A DNA stretch of 6,098 bases from Archangiaceae bacterium (lineage in GTDB: Bacteria; Myxococcota; Myxococcia; Myxococcales; Myxococcaceae): assembly GCA_023248915.1 (NCBI GenBank), contig JAHFDQ010000388.1, forward strand, positions 1 through 6,098, in the 5' to 3' direction. Numbering within the stretch: position 1 is the first letter of the stretch; each line of letters starts with the position of its first letter. The position numbers were made by a program, and so were the translations under genes. Below are positions 1-6,098 of this stretch, in pieces. Below the pieces are notes generated by a model. It searched no databases, had not been told where the DNA came from, and saw only the letters and a list, made by a program, of their open reading frames with translations.

Positions 1-1500
<1,500 letters not shown>

Positions 1501-1527
1501 TCGGCTCCAAGCTCAGAAGAGCGCGCG

Positions 1528-1556
1528 CTTATATTCTCATGCAGGCGCGCTGGCAA
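1528..1556 (-). promoter_or_regulatory. Sigma-70-type promoter of typA
   Basis: Read on the minus strand, TTGCCA (1556-1551, five of six matches to TTGACA) is separated by exactly 17 bp from TATAAG (1533-1528, five of six matches to TATAAT). Transcription would start near 1521, leaving a leader of about 20 nt with GGAG (1508-1505) before the ATG at 1500. The stretch is clearly AT-richer than its surroundings. It implies that typA can be transcribed independently of the hydrolase and regulator genes upstream. This is a pattern match only, with no experimental support. Confidence 0.7.
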
Positions 1557-1561
1557 CGGAC

Positions 1562-1591
1562 GCTCTGGCAGAGAGCCTTCGGCCGGCCGAA
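1562..1591. repeat. Tandem inverted repeats just after the hydrolase stop (possible transcript 3' end)
   Basis: Two adjacent inverted repeats fill the space behind the hydrolase stop codon. The first is a perfect 14-bp palindrome, TTCGGCCGGCCGAA (1578-1591), starting two bases after the stop. The second is GCTCT-GGCAG-AGAGC (1562-1576), a 5-bp stem with a 5-nt loop. Neither is followed by a run of U in the leftward transcript, so this is not a classical intrinsic terminator. The structures could mark or stabilise the 3' end of the regulator-hydrolase mRNA, or attenuate read-through into typA. The palindrome has no loop, so a transcript hairpin would have to open its centre. Confidence 0.4.
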
Positions 1592-1593
1592 CG

Positions 1594-2472
1594 CTACGAC
1601 TTCAGCACCCGTTCGTTCAGGAAGCGCCGCACCGTCCGGCCGACCAGCTCGGGCCGTTCGAGCGGCGCGGTGTGGGTGCCTCCGGGCACGAGCAGGAACT
1701 CGGCGCCGTCGATGGCCTCGGCCATGCGCCTCGACAGCCAGCCCGGAGTGAATCGGTCGCGTTCGCCGCCCACCACCAGCGTCGGCACGTCGATGTCGCG
1801 GAGGTGGTCCCACACCGAATGATCTTTCAGCGAGTCGAGCGTGCGGATGAAGGCCACCGGGTGCATGGCGGCCAGGTGATCGAAATACGGCACCATGTCC
1901 TCGCGGCGCATCAGGTCGGGGTTGAGCTCGGCCTTCATCGCGAAGCTGACCGCGAAGTCGGTGCGCAGCACCTTCCCGATGACGCGCCTCGCCAGGTCGG
2001 GGTTGTGTTCGACCACCTCGCGAATGAACGGGAAGGCCCGGCGCAACAAGGTGTGATCATGCCAGGTGTCCAGCGGGTTGCCGTAAGAGCCACACAAGAG
2101 CACCAGGCCCTGCACCCGCTCGGGGCAGCGGCGGTGGTACTCGAGCGCCACCTGCACGCCCATCGAGTGGCCGAACACCACCGCCCGGCTCACCCCGGCG
2201 GCTTCGACCACTTTCTCGAGGTCGCTCATGATCTGCTCGACGCCGATGGCTCCGGGCTCTTGAGGAAACGACGACTTGCCGTGGCCCCGGTAGTGCCACC
2301 GCACCACCCGGAACCGGTTCTTGAGCTCGGGCAGCAGGTACTTCCAGGCGAAGCCGTCGCAGCCGAGGCCGTCGCACAGCACCATCGCGGGCTCGCCGTC
2401 GCCCTCGACCTGGAAGTGCACCGACGCTCCGTCGGGCAGCGCCAGCCAGTCTTGCCGGAAGTAGCGGCTCAG
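1594..2472 (-). CDS. Alpha/beta-fold hydrolase, probably started from CTG overlapping the upstream stop
   Basis: A soluble alpha/beta-hydrolase-fold enzyme; the substrate cannot be told from sequence. Numbered from the CTG start (292 residues), it shows an oxyanion-hole segment VLCDGLGCDG (31-40, in place of the usual LHGxG), RGHGKS (62-67), the nucleophile elbow GHSMG (Ser103), a helical cap (about 128-220), the acid loop VVGGERD (Asp239) and GGTHTAPLE (His267). The triad Ser103-Asp239-His267 is complete. There is no signal peptide or membrane segment. The start is uncertain. The frame contains no ATG, GTG or TTG between the upstream gene's last codons and a GTG at 2421. That GTG has GGAG five bases upstream but would remove the first beta strand (LPDGASVHF begins at residue 12). 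CTG at 2472-2470 overlaps the regulator's TGA (2471-2469) and has GAAGAGG seven bases upstream, so I prefer it. The overlap suggests cotranscription and translational coupling with the regulator. The fold is certain; the function is unknown. Confidence 0.9.
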   Translation of the reverse strand: MSRYFRQDWLALPDGASVHFQVEGDGEPAMVLCDGLGCDGFAWKYLLPELKNRFRVVRWHYRGHGKSSFPQEPGAIGVEQIMSDLEKVVEAAGVSRAVVFGHSMGVQVALEYHRRCPERVQGLVLLCGSYGNPLDTWHDHTLLRRAFPFIREVVEHNPDLARRVIGKVLRTDFAVSFAMKAELNPDLMRREDMVPYFDHLAAMHPVAFIRTLDSLKDHSVWDHLRDIDVPTLVVGGERDRFTPGWLSRRMAEAIDGAEFLLVPGGTHTAPLERPELVGRTVRRFLNERVLKS

Positions 2473-4070
2473 GCGCTGGCCTCTTCGGGTTCCTCGGTGT
2501 CGTCGCCGCCCTCGGGGGGCCTTGGGTCGAGCCCGTACTTGGCGATCTTGAGGATGAGGTTCGAGCGGCTGATGCCCAGCTCGCGCGACAGGCGGCTCTT
2601 GTTGTTGTGGGTGCGGACGAGCCCCTGGTGAATCATCTCGCGCTCCAGTTGCTCGACCGCGGCGTTCAGCTTGCCGTTCGCGCCGAGGGAAGGCAGGAAG
2701 GCGGCCCCGCCCGGGGTGACGGTGTCGCGAATGCGACTCGAGATCAGGTCTCCGGGAATGACGTCGAGGTCCGACCCGAGCACCAAGAGCCGCTCGATCT
2801 CGTTCTCCAGCTCGCGAATGTTGCCGGGCCAGGCGTAGGCCGCCATCACCGCCACCGCGTCGGGGGCCAGGCCGCGCGCCCGCTGCCCTTCGCGGTGGTG
2901 CTTCTTCAGGAAGTGGTCGATGAGGATGGGCAGGTCGTCGCGCCGCTCGCGCAAGGACGGCACCTGAATGCGGATGACGTTGATGCGGTAGAACAGATCT
3001 TCTCGGAACTCGCCCTTCTTGACGAGGTCGGTCAAGTCCTTGTGGGTGGCGGCGATGACCCGGACGTCGACCTCTTTGCCCTGGGTGCCGCCCACCGGGA
3101 AGAAGGCCCCTTCCTGCAAGACGCGCAGCAGTTTTACCTGCAAGGCCGGCGACATGTCGCCCACCTCGTCGAGGAAGAAGGTGCCTCCGTCGGCGACCTC
3201 GAACAGGCCCTTCTTGTCCCGCAGCGCGCCGGTGAACGAGCCCTTGGTGTGGCCGAACAGCGCGCTCTCGAGCAGGTTGTCGTTGAAGGCCGAGCAGTTC
3301 TGCACCACGAAGGGCTTGTCTTTGCGCGGGCCGTTGTAGTGAATGGCGCGCGCCACCAGCTCTTTGCCGGTGCCCGATTCGCCGTTGATCAGCACCGTCG
3401 AGTCCGAGTTGCAGACCTTCTCGAGCAGCCGAAACACCTCGAGCATCGGCGCCGACTTGCCGATGATGTTCTCGAACTTGTACCGGTCGGAAAGCTCGGA
3501 CGAGAGCGTCTGGATGGTCTCGTCGCGGCGAGTCATCTCGGCCTCGTAGTTGGCGATCTCGTTGACGCCGAACTCGAGCAGGTCGGACAGCTTGTCGATC
3601 TCGGACAGAACCATCGTGGGCACGCGTTCGGCGGCCCGGTCGAGGTCGGTCGCGCCCGGGTTCAGCTCGCGGATCTTCGCCTTGGCCACTTCGGCGTCGC
3701 GTTCGTTCAGGGCCTGGCGGGCGAAGCCTTCGACGAAGATCATGCCCTCGTACTCGCCGCTGATGTAGAGCGGGGCTCCGACGATGGCGAACCCGAGGTG
3801 GCAGTCGTGGAATTGCGCGCGCCGCAGCTTCTTCGACCCCTTGAACTTCTCGTGCAGCACCCGGACCGACTGGTTGCAGCGGCGAAAGCCTTCCTTCGAG
3901 AACAGCGACAGCCGGCAGAAGTCGTTCGGCGGAGGGACGATGTCCCCCTTCTGCCATTCGAGCACCGTCCCCTGCTTGTCGGCGAAGCCGAGCTCGGAAC
4001 GCCACCACTTGCGGATGACGTCCTTGAGCATGATGATGGTGTGCAGGTTCTGATGCTTCTCGAAGTCCAT
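2469..4070 (-). CDS. Sigma-54-dependent enhancer-binding transcriptional activator with N-terminal PocR-like sensor domain
   Basis: A bacterial enhancer-binding protein (533 residues) that would remodel RNA polymerase carrying sigma-54, using ATP. Residues about 1-150 resemble the PocR ligand-binding family: Cys52, Cys65, FHDCHLGF (87-94), a GAPLYISGEYEG core (98-109) and FVEGF. A charged, probably coiled linker follows (about 155-200). The AAA+ domain has Walker A GESGTGKE (230-237), the sigma-54 contact loop as GSFTGA (277-282, normally GAFTGA), Walker B GGTFFLDE (295-302), REDLFYRIN (356-364) with the arginine-finger region, and AWPGNIRELENE for sensor 2. A Fis-type helix-turn-helix lies at 483-513 (NKSRLSRELGISRSNLILKI), followed by an acidic tail. 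There is no phosphoreceiver domain, so control is probably by ligand or partner rather than a kinase. The ATG at 4070-4068 is chosen for its AGGAGG three bases upstream and because MDFEKHQNL begins the compact fold; a TTG at 4121 would add 17 arginine-rich residues encoded by repeat DNA. Ligand and targets are unknown. The class is certain; the PocR assignment is likely. Confidence 0.95.
   Translation of the reverse strand: MDFEKHQNLHTIIMLKDVIRKWWRSELGFADKQGTVLEWQKGDIVPPPNDFCRLSLFSKEGFRRCNQSVRVLHEKFKGSKKLRRAQFHDCHLGFAIVGAPLYISGEYEGMIFVEGFARQALNERDAEVAKAKIRELNPGATDLDRAAERVPTMVLSEIDKLSDLLEFGVNEIANYEAEMTRRDETIQTLSSELSDRYKFENIIGKSAPMLEVFRLLEKVCNSDSTVLINGESGTGKELVARAIHYNGPRKDKPFVVQNCSAFNDNLLESALFGHTKGSFTGALRDKKGLFEVADGGTFFLDEVGDMSPALQVKLLRVLQEGAFFPVGGTQGKEVDVRVIAATHKDLTDLVKKGEFREDLFYRINVIRIQVPSLRERRDDLPILIDHFLKKHHREGQRARGLAPDAVAVMAAYAWPGNIRELENEIERLLVLGSDLDVIPGDLISSRIRDTVTPGGAAFLPSLGANGKLNAAVEQLEREMIHQGLVRTHNNKSRLSRELGISRSNLILKIAKYGLDPRPPEGGDDTEEPEEASA
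2480..2486 (-). promoter_or_regulatory. Ribosome binding site supporting the CTG start of the hydrolase
   Basis: On the minus strand GAAGAGG lies inside the last codons of the regulator gene, seven bases before the CTG at 2472. The position is ideal for initiation at that CTG and too far (about 58 bases) from the GTG at 2421. The GTG has its own GGAG (2430-2427), so this site favours but does not settle the start. Confidence 0.4.
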
Positions 4071-4073
4071 GAA

Positions 4074-4079
4074 CCTCCT
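4074..4079 (-). promoter_or_regulatory. Shine-Dalgarno of the sigma-54 activator gene
   Basis: AGGAGG on the minus strand, three bases before the ATG at 4070. The match to the anti-Shine-Dalgarno is full, though the spacing is shorter than the usual 5-9 bases. It fixes the ATG at 4070 as the start in preference to the TTG at 4121. Confidence 0.7.
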
Positions 4080-4093
4080 GACCTTTCTCCTGA

Positions 4094-4127
4094 CCCAAGA
4101 CAGGACAGCTTGGGACAGCAAGTGTCC
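4094..4127. promoter_or_regulatory. Repeat-rich candidate operator in the divergent intergenic region
   Basis: Two inverted repeats overlap by two bases: CCCAAG-N9-CTTGGG (4094-4114) and GGACA-N5-TGTCC (4113-4127). In addition, GGACAGC occurs at 4103 and again at 4113, exactly 10 bp apart (one helical turn), and the pentamer GACAG occurs at 4099, 4104 and 4114. The block lies 24-57 bases upstream of the regulator's ATG and 53 or more bases upstream of the cation efflux gene. It could be an operator for either gene, including autoregulation by the activator, or an mRNA leader hairpin. No known binding consensus is recognised, so its function is inferred from position and symmetry only. Confidence 0.45.
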
Positions 4128-4129
4128 GA

Positions 4130-4135
4130 ATTCTA
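4130..4135 (-). promoter_or_regulatory. Possible -10 element for the regulator gene
   Basis: TAGAAT on the minus strand matches TATAAT at five of six positions. No good -35 hexamer sits 16-18 bp upstream (ATCGAT at 17 bp is a poor match). If it is used, transcription would start close to 4123, and the inverted repeats at 4094-4127 would be at the promoter start and in the leader RNA. The call is weak. Confidence 0.25.
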
Positions 4136-4179
4136 GCCGGTAATCGACCCCGATCGATACATACTCGGCTCTCTTTCAT

Positions 4180-5118
4180 TTGAGTACCTCTCCTCACAGC
4201 CACGGCGACCACGAGGGCCCGCCCACGCCCCGCGCGCCCGGCACCGACGAGGACCGGCGGCGCGACTGGAAGCGGCTGTGGGCCACCCTGGCGCTGACGG
4301 CGACCATCGCCGTGGCCGAGGCGGTGGGCGGGTACCTGTCGAATTCGCTGTCGCTGATGTCCGACGCGGGCCACATGCTGACGGACATCTCGGCGATCGG
4401 CCTGTCGCTGGTGGCGCTGTACTTTTCGGGGCGGCCGGCCAACGTCAAGAAGACGTACGGGTACTACCGCGGAGAGATTCTCAGCGCGCTGTTGAACGGG
4501 GTGCTGCTGCTCGGCATCAGCGGCGTCATTCTCTACGAGGCCTACGAGAGGTTCCGCGCTCCGGCGGACGTGCGGCTGGGCACGGCGGCGGTGGTGGCCG
4601 CCATCGGCCTGGCGGCGAACCTCTTGGCGATCCGCTTTCTGCGCCACGCGCACTCGATGAACGTCCGCGGGGCGCTCTTGCACGTCATCGGCGACGCCCT
4701 GTCCTCGGTGGGCGTGCTGGTCGGCGTCGGAGTCATCTGGCTGACGGGGTGGACCTCGGTCGACGCGGTGCTGGCGGTGGCGATCTCGGGAATCATCATC
4801 GTCGGCTCGGTGAGGCTGGTGCGCGACGCGGTGGACGTGCTGCTCGAGGCGGTGCCCGCGCACGTCGACCTGGACGCGCTGAAGGCGCGCATGCTGGCGG
4901 TGCCGGGCGTCTCGGCGGTACATGATCTTCACGTCTGGACCATCTCGAGCGGCATCTACGCGCTCTCGGCGCACCTGGTGGTGCCGGACCCCCGGCTGTG
5001 CGCCAACGACGACATCCTGACCGCGGTGAAGCGAGACCTCTTCGACCGGTTCGGAATCGATCACACCACCATCCAGATCGAGAGCGAAACCTATGCCCAC
5101 GTCGGGCCGGTGCACTGA
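4180..5118 (+). CDS. Cation diffusion facilitator (CDF/ZnT/CzcD-type) zinc or divalent metal exporter
   Basis: An inner-membrane, proton-coupled exporter of Zn2+ and possibly related divalent metals (312 residues, normal for the family). A short His-rich start (HSHGDH, 6-11) precedes about six membrane helices: roughly 33-53, 57-82, 100-118, 134-154, 166-188 and 193-211. The transport site is visible as SDAGHMLTD in TM2 (His65-x3-Asp69, with Asp62) and LHVIGDALSS in TM5 (His168-x3-Asp172). The HxxxD/HxxxD pair is typical of the zinc-type CzcD/ZnT branch rather than the DxxxD type of E. coli YiiP. The cytoplasmic C-terminal domain (about 215-312) contains AVHDLHVWTISSG, the usual CDF regulatory metal-binding region. 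The only in-frame start after the upstream TAA (4141) is TTG at 4180, and there is no recognisable Shine-Dalgarno before it. The stop is two bases before rsmD, suggesting cotranscription. The family is certain; zinc as the main substrate is inferred. Confidence 0.95.
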   Translation: MSTSPHSHGDHEGPPTPRAPGTDEDRRRDWKRLWATLALTATIAVAEAVGGYLSNSLSLMSDAGHMLTDISAIGLSLVALYFSGRPANVKKTYGYYRGEILSALLNGVLLLGISGVILYEAYERFRAPADVRLGTAAVVAAIGLAANLLAIRFLRHAHSMNVRGALLHVIGDALSSVGVLVGVGVIWLTGWTSVDAVLAVAISGIIIVGSVRLVRDAVDVLLEAVPAHVDLDALKARMLAVPGVSAVHDLHVWTISSGIYALSAHLVVPDPRLCANDDILTAVKRDLFDRFGIDHTTIQIESETYAHVGPVH

Positions 5119-5120
5119 AG

Positions 5121-5675
5121 GTGCGGATCATCGCCGGCAGCGCCCGGGGTCGCCCGCTGAAGGGGCCCAAGGGGGCCGACCCCATTCGCCCCACCGCCGA
5201 CCGGGTGCGCGAGACGATCTTCAACCTGCTGGGGCAGTGGATGGACGGCCTGGCCGTGCTCGACCTCTACGCCGGCACCGGGGCGCTGGGGCTCGAGGCG
5301 GTGTCGCGGGGGGCCCGCCAGGCCGTGCTCGTCGACCAGCACCGCGAGGCGGTGGCGCTGTGTCGGGCCAATACCGAGGCGCTCGGCTTCGGCGACCGGG
5401 TCGAGGTGGTGGCGACTCCGGTCGACCGCGCGCTGGCCCGGCTCGGGCGCGAAGGGCGGGCCTTCGACCTGGTGTTCGCCGACCCGCCTTACGCGGCCCG
5501 CGCGGTGCCGGCCATCCTCGAGCAGGTCGACCGGCTGGGCCTGCTCGCTCCGGGCGGCCGCCTTTGCGTCGAGCATGACAAGCGCGAAGAGGCCGCCGAC
5601 AGCTCGGGCGGCCTCGCCCGCGACGACCAGCGCACCTTCGGGGACACCCGGGTGAGCCTCTACGCTCGTGCTTGA
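5121..5675 (+). CDS. rsmD: 16S rRNA (guanine(966)-N(2))-methyltransferase RsmD
   Basis: An S-adenosylmethionine-dependent enzyme that methylates N2 of G966 in 16S rRNA (E. coli numbering) during assembly of the small ribosomal subunit. The 184-residue length is normal. The N-terminus RIIAGSARGRPLKGPKG (2-18) and IRPTADRVRETIFNLL (22-37) are the typical RsmD signature. A Rossmann methyltransferase fold follows: motif I DLYAGTGALGLEAVSRGA (48-65), the acidic Asp72 expected to bind the SAM ribose, and the catalytic motif IV FADPPY (119-124). The GTG at 5121 is chosen because RsmD proteins characteristically begin M-R-(I/V)-I-A-G-S. There is no clear Shine-Dalgarno, but the upstream stop is only two bases away, so translation is probably coupled. 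CTG at 5115 is a less likely alternative. The identification is very secure. Confidence 0.96.
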   Translation: MRIIAGSARGRPLKGPKGADPIRPTADRVRETIFNLLGQWMDGLAVLDLYAGTGALGLEAVSRGARQAVLVDQHREAVALCRANTEALGFGDRVEVVATPVDRALARLGREGRAFDLVFADPPYAARAVPAILEQVDRLGLLAPGGRLCVEHDKREEAADSSGGLARDDQRTFGDTRVSLYARA

Positions 5676-5708
5676 CCGGGCTGGAACGGCCGATGAGACT
5701 TCCCGGCC

Positions 5709-6098
5709 ATGCCCATCGCCATCTACCCCGGCTCGTTCGACCCGTTGACCAACGGGCACCTGAGCCTCATCCAGCGCGGCCTGAAGATGTTCGACCGGGT
5801 GGTGGTGGCGATCACCAACAACCCCAACAAGAAGGCGTCGCTGTTCTCGGTGGAAGAGCGCCGGCAGCTCATCCGCGACGCGGTGCCCGACGCTCGCGTC
5901 GAGGTAGACGACTTTCAGGGGCTGTTGGTGCAGTACGCGCGCCGGAAGGGTGTCAGCGTCATCTTGCGGGGCCTTCGCGCGGTGTCGGACTTCGAGTACG
6001 AGTTCCAGATGGCGAACATGAACCGCCACCTCAAGCCGCACATCGAGACCGTCTTCATGACCGCAGGCGAGAGCTACTTCTACACCGCGTCGCGGCTG
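5709..6098 (+). CDS. coaD: Phosphopantetheine adenylyltransferase CoaD, 3' end cut by window edge
   Basis: It catalyses the fourth step of coenzyme A synthesis, transferring AMP from ATP to 4'-phosphopantetheine to form dephospho-CoA, in the cytoplasm. The window holds 130 codons; the family is usually about 160 residues, so roughly 30 are missing. AIYPGSFDPLTNGHLSLI (4-21) carries the nucleotidyltransferase T/HxGH motif (TNGH, 14-17). Further signatures are LRGLRAVSDFEYEFQMANMN and the late ETVFMT segment. The region aligned with the ISSxxVR motif reads YTASRL (125-130), keeping one serine but losing the isoleucine and the first serine. The ATG at 5709 gives the expected MPIAIYPGSFDP start. 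The ribosome binding site is weak (a GAG about 11 bases upstream). The gene follows rsmD after 33 bp, an arrangement common in many bacteria, and is probably in the same operon. The identification is very secure. Confidence 0.96.
   Translation, partial: MPIAIYPGSFDPLTNGHLSLIQRGLKMFDRVVVAITNNPNKKASLFSVEERRQLIRDAVPDARVEVDDFQGLLVQYARRKGVSVILRGLRAVSDFEYEFQMANMNRHLKPHIETVFMTAGESYFYTASRL

Noticed and set aside
1562..1591. Rho-independent terminator after the hydrolase
   Set aside because: Hairpins are present but no U tract follows in the leftward transcript, so it is recorded as inverted repeats only.
4071..4121. N-terminal extension of the regulator from TTG at 4121
   Set aside because: The extra 17 residues are encoded by the repeat block and are Arg-rich. 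The ATG at 4070 has a full AGGAGG and starts the conserved-looking domain.
2607..4136. A 509-codon plus-strand frame opposite the sigma-54 activator
   Set aside because: It is fully antisense to a well-conserved gene, and its His/Val/Leu/Asp-rich composition mirrors the codon bias of that gene. No motif is recognisable.
4071..4179. Sigma-54 (-24/-12) promoter in the divergent region
   Set aside because: TTGCT occurs on the minus strand (4121-4117), but no GG lies at the required distance of 10 bases before its GC, so the element does not fit.
1594..5115. A 1173-codon open frame on the minus strand
   Set aside because: Only its last 290 or so codons (the hydrolase) look like protein. The rest is an off-frame reading of the sigma-54 activator and the antisense of the CDF gene, rich in Arg/Gly/His/Pro, as expected from GC-rich DNA lacking stop codons.
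5091..6041. A 316-codon minus-strand frame across rsmD and coaD
   Set aside because: It is antisense to two highly conserved genes and spans their intergenic gap with no recognisable protein signature.

Overview
This 6.1 kb window is very GC-rich, densely packed and mostly housekeeping in content. No mobile element, CRISPR array, tRNA or rRNA is visible. The organism is probably a member of the Myxococcota (myxobacteria, formerly Deltaproteobacteria). That is inferred from the base composition, the strong G/C preference at third codon positions, the PocR-type sigma-54 activator, and rsmD followed directly by coaD. It is not proven by the sequence.

The window is organised around one divergent intergenic region (4071-4179). 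Leftwards (minus strand) run a sigma-54 enhancer-binding regulator with an N-terminal PocR-like sensor domain (2469-4070), an alpha/beta hydrolase that overlaps its end (1594-2472), and, after a 93-bp gap with its own good sigma-70-type promoter, typA/bipA (1-1500, 3' end outside the window). Rightwards (plus strand) run a CDF-family zinc/divalent cation efflux protein (4180-5118), rsmD (5121-5675, only 2 bp after the CDF stop) and coaD (5709 to the window edge, 3' end missing).

The regulator and hydrolase look translationally coupled and may form a small sensor/enzyme module with an unknown ligand. The CDF gene, rsmD and coaD look like one transcription unit joining metal export, 16S rRNA methylation and coenzyme A synthesis. 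TypA is a ribosome-associated GTPase, so two of the six genes serve the ribosome.

The points most worth a second look are: the hydrolase start, where no ATG, GTG or TTG gives a full-length protein and a CTG overlapping the upstream stop fits best; the repeat-rich leader of the regulator gene; the TTG start of the CDF gene with no Shine-Dalgarno; and departures from family motifs in TypA (G5 region) and CoaD (ISS region). I see no clear sign of an undescribed multi-gene system. The PocR-activator/hydrolase pair is the best candidate for unexplored biology.
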